64,000 nucleotides of DNA from Tautonia marina (GTDB lineage: Bacteria > Planctomycetota > Planctomycetia > Isosphaerales > Isosphaeraceae), in assembly GCF_009177065.1 (NCBI RefSeq), contig NZ_WEZF01000013.1:140526-204525 (forward strand), written 5' to 3'. The notes beneath the pieces are model-generated. The model had not been told where the DNA came from and made no database searches. It saw nothing but the letters and a program-made list of their open reading frames with translations. A program made the translations under genes and the position numbers. Of this stretch, positions 42,630-51,386 are shown piece after piece (within the stretch, counting starts at the first letter, position 1; each line of letters starts with the position of its first letter).

Positions 42630-44609
42630 ATGGTGCGTATCTGCTGGCTGATGCTGGTGCTGGTCATTGGCGGCGGAACCGTGGTGCTGGCCGGGCCGGC
42701 TGACGATCCGACAGCCGTTGGGGACGGTCCGATCGTGGAGAGCCCCCCCGAAAGGGCCGAGGCCGAGGCCGGGGATCTTGGGGGCGAGGTCGAGGCCGAG
42801 GCGAAGCGGCCGCCGCTCGGTTTCGACGCCTGGTTGACGCTGGGGCTGACGGCGCTCGTGCTGCTGACCTTGGTCCGAGACTGGGCGCCGCCGGACGTCG
42901 TCTTCCTCGGGGCGGCGGTCTTGCTGGCCCTGTTCGGGGTCCTGGAGCCGAGCGAGGCGTTCAGCGGGTTTTCGAATCCGGGGGTCTTGACCGTCGCCGG
43001 GATGTTCGTGGTGGCGGCCGGCCTGCGGGAGACGGGGGTCCTCGACGTGATCGGCGATCGCTTGCTCGGCCGGGTCGGGACGTCCGAAGGGGCCCGGGCG
43101 AAGCTGGCGGCCCTGGTCGTGCCGAGTTCGGCGGTGATCAACAACACGCCGATCGTGGCGATGCTCTTACCGGTGGTCGTCGACTGGTGCCGTCGGCAGC
43201 GGGTGGCGCCGTCTTCGGTCCTGATGCACCTGTCGTTCCTCTCGATCCTCGGCGGCTGCTGCACGTTGATCGGCACGAGCACGAACCTGGTGGTGCACGG
43301 CCTCTTGCTCAAGCAAGACGACCCGAACTTGCCGGGCCTCGGGTTCCTGGAACTCGGCTGGGCGGGGATTCCGTGCGCAATGGTCGGGGTGGCGTATCTG
43401 CTGTTCATCGCTCCTCGCCTGACCCCGAAGCGCAAGGATGTGTTGCAACAGCTCAGCGAGGCGAGGCGAGAGTACCTCTCGGAACTGATGGTCGCCCCCG
43501 GCTGCAAGCTGGTGGGCAAGACGGTCGAGGAGGCCGGCTTGCGGCACCTGCCGGGCCTGTTCCTCATCGAGATCGACCGCGACGGCGAGGCGATCGGCCC
43601 GGTCGAGCCCGATGTGGAGCTGCACGCCGGCGACCGCCTGATCTTCACCGGAGACGTTTCGACCATCACCGAGCTGGAAAAGGTCCCCGGCCTGATGCCC
43701 GCGGCGCAGCCCGAGTACGAGATCACGGCCGGATCGGGCGTCGATCGGCCCGGCCACCGGCTCTGCGAGGCGGTCCTTAGCTCCGCCTCTCCGCTGGTCA
43801 ACCGGAGCGTCCGAGAAGCCGGATTCCGGGGGATGTACGATGCGGCCGTCGTCGCCGTCCACCGCAACGGCGAACGCCTGGCGGGGAAGGTCGGCGATAT
43901 CGTCCTGCGCCCCGGAGACACCCTCTTGCTCCAGGTCGGCCCCGACTTCAGCCGGGCCTTCCGAGACCACCGGGACTTCTACCTCATCTCCGAGGTCGAA
44001 GGGTCGACCAGCCCCCGGCACCTCCGCGCCCCGGTCGCGGCCATTCTGACCGCCTTGATGGTTCTGGCGATCGCCTCGAACCTGGTCGAGCCGGCCGTGG
44101 CGGCCCTGCTCGCCGGGGGGTTGATGGTCGCCACCCGATGCCTCGGCCGACCCGAGGCCCTGCGGTCGGTCGAGTGGCCCGTCTTGCTGGCGATCGCTTC
44201 CTCGCTCGGCCTGGCCGCGGCGATGGACAAGACCGGAGCCGCCGCCGCCGGGGCCGAGCTGCTCGTCGCCGTCACCCGATCCCTCGGACCGATTGCCGCC
44301 CTGGCGGCGCTTTATCTCGGCACGATGCTCCTGAACGAACTGGTCACCAACAACGCCGCCGCGGCCCTCTCCTTCCCGCTGGCCCTCGAAACCGCCCGGA
44401 CCCTCGGCGCCGAGTCCCGCCCCTTCATCATCGCCATCACCCTGGCCGCCTCGTTCGCCTTTGCCTCTCCGATCGGCTACCAGACCCACATGATGGTCTA
44501 CGGCCCCGGCGGCTACCGCTACGGCGACTTCCTCCGCGTGGGCCTGCCGTTGAACCTGTTGCTCTGGGTGACGGCGATCATCATCGTCCCCATCATCTGG
44601 CCACTCTGA
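42630..44609 (+). CDS. SLC13-family permease with two RCK/TrkA-C domains
   Basis: A 659-residue divalent-anion/Na+ symporter-type protein. An N-terminal hydrophobic segment and acidic linker precede the transporter. The two hairpin motifs that bind substrate and sodium are recognisable as SSAVINNTPIVAMLLP (about residue 170) and NELVTNNAAAALSFPL (about 570). Between the halves lie two TrkA-C-like regulatory domains (GCKLVGKTVEEAGLRHLPG and SPLVNRSVREAGFRGMYDA). The likely substrates are sulfate, dicarboxylates or similar anions; which one cannot be told. The start is ATG at 42630, or GTG three bases earlier. No ribosome site is clear. Confidence 0.88.
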   Translation: MVRICWLMLVLVIGGGTVVLAGPADDPTAVGDGPIVESPPERAEAEAGDLGGEVEAEAKRPPLGFDAWLTLGLTALVLLTLVRDWAPPDVVFLGAAVLLALFGVLEPSEAFSGFSNPGVLTVAGMFVVAAGLRETGVLDVIGDRLLGRVGTSEGARAKLAALVVPSSAVINNTPIVAMLLPVVVDWCRRQRVAPSSVLMHLSFLSILGGCCTLIGTSTNLVVHGLLLKQDDPNLPGLGFLELGWAGIPCAMVGVAYLLFIAPRLTPKRKDVLQQLSEARREYLSELMVAPGCKLVGKTVEEAGLRHLPGLFLIEIDRDGEAIGPVEPDVELHAGDRLIFTGDVSTITELEKVPGLMPAAQPEYEITAGSGVDRPGHRLCEAVLSSASPLVNRSVREAGFRGMYDAAVVAVHRNGERLAGKVGDIVLRPGDTLLLQVGPDFSRAFRDHRDFYLISEVEGSTSPRHLRAPVAAILTALMVLAIASNLVEPAVAALLAGGLMVATRCLGRPEALRSVEWPVLLAIASSLGLAAAMDKTGAAAAGAELLVAVTRSLGPIAALAALYLGTMLLNELVTNNAAAALSFPLALETARTLGAESRPFIIAITLAASFAFASPIGYQTHMMVYGPGGYRYGDFLRVGLPLNLLLWVTAIIIVPIIWPL

Positions 44610-44928
44610 GTGGGGATCGGCCGCTGGTTCCCCTTCAAGGCTCCCTCCGGGTTGAGCCTGGCTGGAATCGATCGGAGATGAGCCTCGGCGGGGTTTCGTA
44701 AGCTACGATTCGGGCGGACGTCAGCAATCGAGCGCCTGAAGAAGTGCCGTACCCGAAGTCGAGGCGGATCAGGGAATTGGTGAAGGCTGCCCCTGTTGTT
44801 CAGGCCGAATGTCCGAGAAGATGTTCCCACCCACCACTCGATGCTCGGCTCATGAACGCATTCTGATTACAACACGCGATCAACCTTCAGAGTTTCCATC
44901 CTGATTCTTGATAAGGGGTCTCACGACG
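44610..44928. other. Gene-less leader of the LEPR propeller gene
   Basis: A 319-bp stretch without a supported ORF or hairpin. The last 80 bp are AT-richer (GATTACAACACGCGATC and TTCTTGATAAGG) and probably carry the promoter and ribosome site of the next gene. Confidence 0.4.
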
Positions 44929-47664
44929 ATGTCCAGGCCTTCCCGATCACGATCCATCGGCCGCCATCGCCCGAAGCACATCGAGCGAACCCGCCTCCAG
45001 CTCGAACCGCTCGAGCCCCGAACCATGCTTTCGGCCGATCTGCCGATGCCGGTGGCCGTGTCGGGAGCGGTGGGAGCCGAGGTCCTGGCCCTGGAGATTG
45101 CGTCTCCCTCCGCCTCGGCGCACGAGCGATTCGTGAACCGGATCGCCACGGCCCTGGTCGATCAGCCGCTGGCCGATGCCGTACAGGACCGGCTGGTCGG
45201 CTGGCTCGATCGGGGCATGTCCCGGGAGCGAGCGGCGGCGATGGTCTTGCAGTCAGAACCGGCTCGCCGAGTGGAAATTCTCAACACGTATGAGAAACTT
45301 CTCCACCGTGAACCAACCGCCGGCGAGTTTCAGTTCCACCTGAGCGAGACGGCCAGGGGTGCCGACCAGCTCGCCGTGATCTGGCGGGTGATCGGCTCGG
45401 CCGAATATTTCCAGAACCGCGGAGGAGGCACACACGAGGGGTACCTCAACGCGATGGCCGACGACCTCTGGCAGCGGAGCCCGACCGAGACCGAAACCGC
45501 CCGATGGGTTGGTGCGCTTGACCGGGGGGTTCCCCGCTCGCGTGTCGTGGCCGACCTGCTGAGGAGCCCGTCGTATCGGGAAGCAACGGCGGTCCGGATC
45601 GCCTCGATCGCCACCCCCGGCCGCGTGGACGAGCAACTCGCCGCCCGTGTTTCGACTGCTTGGCAAGGGCCCCGGGCCTTGACCCGGGCCAAGGCCCTGA
45701 TGCTTGGGTCCGCCCCCTACCTGGATTCGATCCTCGCCACTCCGTCCCTCCCGCCAGTCTCCTCATTGCCCGAGTCCGAACTCGCCTCCCCGCCGCCGGT
45801 CGGTTATCCGTTTACCCCTGAGTTCAGCCTGTTGACGAACTGGAACCCGATTGCTCCGGGGGGCGTCGACCTGTTCTCGCTCGCCTCCTTCGGAGCCTCG
45901 CCGGACGGAAACTACTGGGTCGGCACCATCGCGTCGGGCCTGTTCGCATACGATCCGGTGACGATGATCTCGACCAGCGTCTGGAGCGGCGCAGCCAACT
46001 CGATCGCGCCCATCTCGAACACCGAGGCCTGGCTGATCGGTTCGGATCAATGGCAGGAAGGGCCGCTGTTCATCGCCTCGATCACCAGCTCGGGCACGCT
46101 CTCGACCGTCGCCGACCTGCCGGGGGGTGACTCGCCGTCTCAGATCGGCGCCTCGGCCGATGGCATCGTTTGGGTCCTGGGAGGTTCGGGGACGGCCTAC
46201 TCGTATCAAGAGGCATCCGACTCGTGGTCGGTCATTCCCAATAACGGATTCTCGATCAAGCAACTCGGAATCGGTTCGGCGTCGAACATCTGGGCGATCG
46301 GCAGCGATGCTCAAGGAAGCGCGGTCTTGCTCTCGTGGTCGTCGGGCGGGGGCTGGGCTGTTGATTCCGAGTTCAGCGGCACCACTCCTACCGAGGTGTC
46401 GGCGGCGGCCGACGGCTCGGTCTGGGTCGTGGCCGATTCCGTACTCTTCCTTCGTCCTCCGGGAGGATCGTGGGCTGCCGTCACGAAGCAGACCCCGCCG
46501 GGCATGTTCTTCGGCATCGCGGCCAACGACCGAAACCGCGTGCTGGCCTCCTTCGACTCGGCGCAGGTGCTTCAGGTCCTCTCCTTTGGCCTGCTCGACC
46601 GGCCGGCCACCCCGTTTCCCGAGGTGACCGATCAGTGGGACGCCGGATACGCCGCCATCAACGCCGGCCTCGGTATCGTCGCGCCGGGCGGTGTCCGGGC
46701 GCTTTACAACGACGCAATCGCCACACTGAGCGGTTATCTCAACAAGATTGAGTCTACCTTGCCCGGTCAGGAGATCCCGCGACCGCCCGATGTGTCCCCG
46801 ACCAACTGGGATGCCATCAAGAGCCAGCTCATCAATGAACTGAACGACGTGATGGGCGTCAACAACCTGTACACGCAGCTCACGACCCTCAATTCGGACA
46901 TCGGCACGGTCACGAACGACCGGCTTGTCGCCGCCGGAACCCTCGTCGCTCTGACCCAGAGCGAGCAGCAGAACGACACCGCCTCGCTCGCGATTGTCGG
47001 CGTGTTCGAGGCTGCCCTTGCGGCCATGGCAGCAGCTTTCAGTGGCGGAGCGGCCATTGGCGCCGCGGCCATCGCCTCGGGGATCGACAACCTCATCGGC
47101 GACCTGACCAATCAGCCGAACCCCGGCCCCGATACGAAGCTCGAAGAAACGTATGCGGCGCTCTTGACCACCCTCGGAAACCTCTTCACGGACAATGTGA
47201 AAACCTTCGCTCAGCAGCAAACGACCATCGTCGGTGATTACGGGATGCTCTCGACCCTCGGTACGGCCATCTCCTCCGGGCTCTGGGACTGGGAAGACGT
47301 CACCACCAGCGCGATCGAGCAGGCCACGTCCAACAGCTACGACCTGTTCTTCTATCAGACGCTAATGCCGATCAAGTGGCAGATTGTCTACATGGAAGAT
47401 TACATTTGTGATCTCTATGTCTGCAATCAGCTCAAACCGCCGACCTATGATCTTTACGAGGTTGTTCTCCAGCAAAGCAACACGTCTCTCCTGGCCGACG
47501 TCTGGTTCGTCAACCAGATCGGTGCGTCGACCAACCCCTTCGACAATCCCGGCCCGTACCCGACCGAGGAGCTGCTGACGGCCATCTGGAACCTTGGCGT
47601 CTCGCAGAGCGACTTCTACAACGCCCAGAACGGCTGGGATCTGAAGATCGTCAATGCAACCTGA
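44929..47664 (+). CDS. LEPR-motif exported protein with DUF4214-like and propeller domains
   Basis: A 911-residue surface protein. The motif LEPRTMLS occupies residues 28-35. Residues about 75-230 hold two DUF4214-like helical repeats (NTYEKLLHREPTAGEFQFHL, then VIGSAEYF; and a second DLWQRSPTETETARWVGAL). Residues about 290-560 form a tectonin/BNR-like propeller with repeated GIVWVLGG, NIWAIGSD and SVWVVADS strands. The C-terminal 350 residues are a unique helical region with a hydrophobic hairpin near residues 685-715 (AIGAAAIASGI) and no recognised domain. Likely a surface-layer or recognition protein. AAGGGG precedes the ATG at 44929. Confidence 0.75.
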   Translation: MSRPSRSRSIGRHRPKHIERTRLQLEPLEPRTMLSADLPMPVAVSGAVGAEVLALEIASPSASAHERFVNRIATALVDQPLADAVQDRLVGWLDRGMSRERAAAMVLQSEPARRVEILNTYEKLLHREPTAGEFQFHLSETARGADQLAVIWRVIGSAEYFQNRGGGTHEGYLNAMADDLWQRSPTETETARWVGALDRGVPRSRVVADLLRSPSYREATAVRIASIATPGRVDEQLAARVSTAWQGPRALTRAKALMLGSAPYLDSILATPSLPPVSSLPESELASPPPVGYPFTPEFSLLTNWNPIAPGGVDLFSLASFGASPDGNYWVGTIASGLFAYDPVTMISTSVWSGAANSIAPISNTEAWLIGSDQWQEGPLFIASITSSGTLSTVADLPGGDSPSQIGASADGIVWVLGGSGTAYSYQEASDSWSVIPNNGFSIKQLGIGSASNIWAIGSDAQGSAVLLSWSSGGGWAVDSEFSGTTPTEVSAAADGSVWVVADSVLFLRPPGGSWAAVTKQTPPGMFFGIAANDRNRVLASFDSAQVLQVLSFGLLDRPATPFPEVTDQWDAGYAAINAGLGIVAPGGVRALYNDAIATLSGYLNKIESTLPGQEIPRPPDVSPTNWDAIKSQLINELNDVMGVNNLYTQLTTLNSDIGTVTNDRLVAAGTLVALTQSEQQNDTASLAIVGVFEAALAAMAAAFSGGAAIGAAAIASGIDNLIGDLTNQPNPGPDTKLEETYAALLTTLGNLFTDNVKTFAQQQTTIVGDYGMLSTLGTAISSGLWDWEDVTTSAIEQATSNSYDLFFYQTLMPIKWQIVYMEDYICDLYVCNQLKPPTYDLYEVVLQQSNTSLLADVWFVNQIGASTNPFDNPGPYPTEELLTAIWNLGVSQSDFYNAQNGWDLKIVNAT

Positions 47665-47681
47665 TCCTTCCCGAGGAGCAA

Positions 47682-47708
47682 CCGGGGCGCCCTGCAGGGG
47701 TACCCCGG
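47682..47708. terminator. Bulged GC hairpin between convergent genes
   Basis: CCGGGG-cg-CCCTG pairs with CAGGGG-ta-CCCCGG, 17 nt after the stop at 47664 and before the convergent stop at 47827. No T-tract. Confidence 0.5.
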
Positions 47709-47826
47709 CCTCCCGGAGCATTACTTCAGGTGATCACGACGCGACAGCGAAGTCTCTCGGTCCCGCCCTCGCCCTGGCCCTCGCCCCCATTGGTGCAACG
47801 AGCTGAGGCCGATTCCAGGCGTCAGG

Positions 47827-48369
47827 TTATCGGCCCCGATCGAACTCAATCCAGCCCGAGCCGGACCAGGAGTAACCGACCAGGAAGGGGGCATCGAGCG
47901 AAAACGGAGCAGAGATCGCCGTCATGATGAAACTGCCATCGACCACCCGCTCGAAGCGGCCCGTACTGCCCGAGGCGGGCGTGAACTCGGCGATCCAGAC
48001 GGTGATGAACAGGCCATCCCCCGCACCAAACAGATTGACATTCCCCTGATAGTCGAAGCGAAGCACGTCGCCGTTGGCCGCGGTGAAGGCCACGGGCTCG
48101 GCGCTGGAGAAGGTGCCGGTCGTCGGGCCGGTGAACCCGTCGAGCCGGACAAGGCCCTCCGCCTCGTAGCGTCCCAGGTGCGTGGCCGTGCCGATCGCGT
48201 CGTGCGGCGAGGCCTGACCCGGAACCAGGGGAATGAAATCCGCGACCCCCGCCCCCGTCACGCGGAACGGGACCACCTGAGCCGAAGCCGGCTCGGCCCC
48301 GAACCCCAGAACGACCAGCAATCCTGCCAAAGCAACCCCTTGAGCAATCCATCGAAGCATCGAACGCAT
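47827..48369 (-). CDS. Small exported beta-rich protein of unknown function
   Basis: A 180-residue protein with a clear signal peptide (ALAGLLVVLGFGAEPASAQ). The mature part is beta-strand rich with no Cys (THLGRYEAEGLVRLDGFTG and DVLRFDYQGNVNLFG), in a pattern like the small exported barrel proteins common in planctomycetes. No family is assigned. AGGAGGGG sits 5 nt before the ATG at 48369, a very strong ribosome site for this genome, so it is probably well translated. It stands downstream of the WD40 gene on the same strand, 241 bp away. Confidence 0.7.
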   Translation of the reverse strand: MRSMLRWIAQGVALAGLLVVLGFGAEPASAQVVPFRVTGAGVADFIPLVPGQASPHDAIGTATHLGRYEAEGLVRLDGFTGPTTGTFSSAEPVAFTAANGDVLRFDYQGNVNLFGAGDGLFITVWIAEFTPASGSTGRFERVVDGSFIMTAISAPFSLDAPFLVGYSWSGSGWIEFDRGR

Positions 48370-48610
48370 TTCAACCCCTCCTCAATCCGCCTCTTTTGAA
48401 AACGAAGACTCCCCCCGCGCGGCGGACCAGAGCACGAGGAGCAGCCGAGCCCACGTGGCCTCGGGTTAATCACCTGGGACTCTCGACCCGTCGCGAGCCC
48501 CAATGCAAGCAATCCACGGTCGAGCATCGCCCAATCCGTCTCTTGGTCCTCAATGGACCTTCCGAAGGAGACCCGGTGGAGTTGCCCCCGGAAACACGGT
48601 CGATCCGGCT

Positions 48611-49684
48611 TCAATCTTCCGCCGATGGGTCTTCGAAGTGGGCGAGCGTGGCGACCTCCACCGTCTCAAGCCCTCCCAGAGCAATCCGCGTCCCGTCGCT
48701 CGAAACCCCCATCGAGCAGAGGATGCGTCCAGGGAAGCGGTACCGGTGTTGGATACGGAGTGTCTCGGTACTGAGTTGCCACACCCGTTCCTGATCGATC
48801 CGCACCAGAAGCGACCTTCCATCGGGCATGGGGACCATCTCCTCCACCGGGCAAGGGACCGTCTGAACCTCACCGCCGGAGCCGAGGTCCCACCTCCAGA
48901 CGACCTTATCGTGCTGGATTGCCCACCAGAGCGTCTCACCGTCGGGTGAGAACACCAGCGGTCGGAGAAGCACCCGCCCGCAAGAAGTCGAGGCTTGCAC
49001 GCGGCCCGTCTCGGTCTCCCACACAATGACCAAACCATCGGCATGGGCCGAGGCAAGGCGGCGACCGTCGGGCGAGAAGGCCAGGGCCAGCAACGGAGCC
49101 TGAGACGTCTTCAGGTCCAGCCGCAGCGACCGGGTCTCCACCTCCCAGAGCGTGAGGCGACCGTCCCCCTGCCCTGTGGCAATGCGGCGGCCGTCGGGCG
49201 AAAAGGCCAGCGTATGAACGGAGACCTGCTCTAGCTCGATCCTACCGCAGTCCTCGCCCGTCCTCAGACTCATGAACCGGATCGAGCCGTCGAGGTGTCC
49301 CAGTGCGGCCATGTTGCACCCAGGGTCGAAGGCGAAGCTCCGGATGACCCGATCGTTCCCGCCGATCGTGGTCCAGAAGCCCCCGCCCTCGGCCTCCCAG
49401 AACGTCAGGCGGCCGTCCACCTCCAGGGTGGCCACCCGCGTATCGTCCGTCGTGAAGGCGACCTTGCGAATCGGCCGTTCCCCTCTGCCCACGTTCAGGG
49501 ACGACGCGCCCCCCTGGCCCGACCGATCGTCGTCCTCGAAGCCGATTACCCCCACGATCGCCACCAAGACGATCGCGGACCATCCGGGGGTCAGCACGCG
49601 CACGCGGCCTCTCGTGACGGTCGGAAACCGCCCAGCCGGATTCTCGTCGGGGCCGAAGCCCGGTCGCAAACCAGAACGGATCAT
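48611..49684 (-). CDS. Membrane-anchored WD40 repeat protein
   Basis: A 357-residue protein with one N-terminal membrane helix (WSAIVLVAIVGVIGFEDD, about residues 35-52) and a seven-bladed WD40-type propeller after it. Blades read VHTLAFSPDGRRIATGQGDG, LLALAFSPDGRRLASAHADG and LRPLVFSPDGETLW, followed by W-x-W type ends. With a basic N-terminus (RGRVRVL) the propeller is predicted to lie outside the cytoplasm. GGAGGAGG lies upstream of the ATG at 49684; a longer frame starting near 49882 has no support. The partner is unknown. The short WD40 fragment at 7112-7357 is a distant relative. Confidence 0.8.
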   Translation of the reverse strand: MIRSGLRPGFGPDENPAGRFPTVTRGRVRVLTPGWSAIVLVAIVGVIGFEDDDRSGQGGASSLNVGRGERPIRKVAFTTDDTRVATLEVDGRLTFWEAEGGGFWTTIGGNDRVIRSFAFDPGCNMAALGHLDGSIRFMSLRTGEDCGRIELEQVSVHTLAFSPDGRRIATGQGDGRLTLWEVETRSLRLDLKTSQAPLLALAFSPDGRRLASAHADGLVIVWETETGRVQASTSCGRVLLRPLVFSPDGETLWWAIQHDKVVWRWDLGSGGEVQTVPCPVEEMVPMPDGRSLLVRIDQERVWQLSTETLRIQHRYRFPGRILCSMGVSSDGTRIALGGLETVEVATLAHFEDPSAED

Positions 49685-50438
49685 GGCACATTGCCTCCTC
49701 CGATCGAGGGCGGGGTGTCCGGGCTTCCTTTGGGATCGGCACGGGAACGTTCGGGCCGCTCTCTGGACGCCGAACGCCCCGCACCGACCGGGAGCCCCGG
49801 CCGATCCGTTTCGCAACGTGATCAACCGGAGCGACCGATCCGCCTCGATTCCAAACGCCTCCTCCCGCCCATCGAGAGACACCCCTCGTCACGACGGGGG
49901 AGGATCGTCAACAAAACGTCACACGAGTACACACCTGGCGAATTAATCGCCTCATCAGTTCGACACACCCTCACACGCAGACACCAAAACCGCACAAACC
50001 CTCGGGTCATAAAACCCAAGCTCACGCCCTCCGAGAACCAGTCAAAGGCTTGATCGCGCCGGAATCGGGGCTGGCACCAGATTGCAGGGCCACCGGGTTG
50101 CTTGGGACTGGCGGCCGAGACTACGATACTGGTTCAGCAGCACGAGACCGGGGCGGAGCTTCATGGCGCAAGTTCCCGGAGCAGGATTTCATGAATCCAG
50201 CAAACTCTTGATCTGCTGCATATGTTGCGTGCAATGAGTTTGATCTGAGTCTTCGGTGTCCTTCGGGCCGTCGGGGTGTCTCCGAGGCGACTCGGGCTCG
50301 TCGTGGAGCCGGGGTCGGCCTTGGGAACGAGCCGACGCCTCAGAGAACGTGTGCCAATCCTAAATCATCGAAACGGACGGTCCATTCCCTAATTCCAGGG
50401 ATGCCCCGCGTTTCGATGGGTCGACGGAGTGCAATGCC
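49685..50438. other. Divergent intergenic region, WD40 and LuxR genes
   Basis: A 754-bp gene-less region. The near-palindrome GGCGAATTAATCGCC (49937-49951) sits about 250 bp upstream of the WD40 start. A weak promoter pair, TTGCTT at 50098 and TACGAT at 50122 (18-bp spacer), points to the LuxR gene. AAACTC and GAGTTT near 50201-50240 form a loose dyad. No ORF supported. Confidence 0.4.
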
Positions 50439-51254
50439 GTGTCGAAATCCTCTCGGCTCCGCGCGGGTGATGCGCTCGCGATTCACCACCTGATTGGCGA
50501 GTGTCGCGAGCTGGGCGACGACGTGACCACCTGGCACCAGCACCTGATTGAGCAATTGATTAAACGGCTCGGCGGGACAGTCGGTCTCTCCGGGGAACAA
50601 ATCGACATCCATAGCGGCCGCATGCGATTCCTTGGCCAACACGACTGGGGATGGGAGTCCGACTCGAGCCGCGCGTACTTCTTCGATGTCTTTTCCCAAT
50701 TCGTCGACACCCCGGGTCTTTCGACCCTGACCACGTACAGCCGCAAGATGATTGAGCATGACGGGATCTGTCTCTCACGATCGACGCTATTCTCAGAGCG
50801 AGAATGGAAAGCGACCCAGGATTACGAGGCCTTTCTTCGTCCGATCGCACTCGACAACCCCTTGTGGTGCATGCGATCCATTCCGGGAGTGAAGGGGGAC
50901 GAATCCATCGGTGTGACTCTCTTGAAAACCCGAGGGGACCGAGAGTTCGATGGACGCGATCGGGCCTTCGTTCAGGAGCTGGTGACCGTGCTGGCTCCTC
51001 TGGCCGGTGGACCACTGGCCCGCTTCTCGGAGCCATCACCCCGCGACCTGGCCCCGAGGGCCCGGCAGGTCCTCCGCTGCCTGCTCGAAGGGGATTCGGA
51101 CAAGCAGATCGCCCGACGCCTGCACATGAGCATCTATACCGTGAATCAGTACACCAAGGCCATCTATCAGCATTTCCGCGTTCATGGCCGCAACGAGCTG
51201 ATGGCCCGCTGGATCCGGCGCGGCTGGGGCAGCTCGTTCTCCTGGGCCGATTGA
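50439..51254 (+). CDS. Orphan LuxR-type transcriptional regulator
   Basis: A 271-residue DNA-binding regulator. The C-terminal 65 residues are a complete LuxR/GerE helix-turn-helix: LAPRARQVLRCLLEGDSDKQ, with IARRLHMSIYTVNQYTKAIY and FRVHGRNELMARW. The N-terminal 190 residues are not a receiver domain (no phospho-acceptor pattern) and not a recognisable autoinducer-binding domain; they could be a PAS/GAF-like sensor. The start is GTG, with GGAG about 9 nt upstream. No sensor kinase or clear target is adjacent. The gene ends before a GC hairpin shared with a convergent gene. Confidence 0.85.
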   Translation: MSKSSRLRAGDALAIHHLIGECRELGDDVTTWHQHLIEQLIKRLGGTVGLSGEQIDIHSGRMRFLGQHDWGWESDSSRAYFFDVFSQFVDTPGLSTLTTYSRKMIEHDGICLSRSTLFSEREWKATQDYEAFLRPIALDNPLWCMRSIPGVKGDESIGVTLLKTRGDREFDGRDRAFVQELVTVLAPLAGGPLARFSEPSPRDLAPRARQVLRCLLEGDSDKQIARRLHMSIYTVNQYTKAIYQHFRVHGRNELMARWIRRGWGSSFSWAD

Positions 51255-51327
51255 CGCCACCGGACGATTTGCTCCCTGGGGGGTGGCGCGGCGCCCCCTT
51301 TCCTGTCGCCTGGGTGCGCGCAACACA

Positions 51328-51362
51328 AAGGGCGGCCGAGGCTTGTTCGCCCGACCGCCCTT
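51328..51362. terminator. GC hairpin between convergent genes
   Basis: AAGGGCGG and CCGCCCTT form an 8-bp stem around a 19-nt loop, between the stops at 51254 (+) and 51387 (-). A second small stem (GGCGC/GCGCC near 51288) precedes it. Confidence 0.55.
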
Positions 51363-51386
51363 GGAACCCGACCCGTGGTCAACCGA

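Noticed and set aside
50098..50127. TTGCTT / TACGAT promoter of the LuxR gene
   Set aside because: An 18-bp spacer and only partial box matches, more than 300 bp before the start. Mentioned in the intergenic entry but too weak to call.
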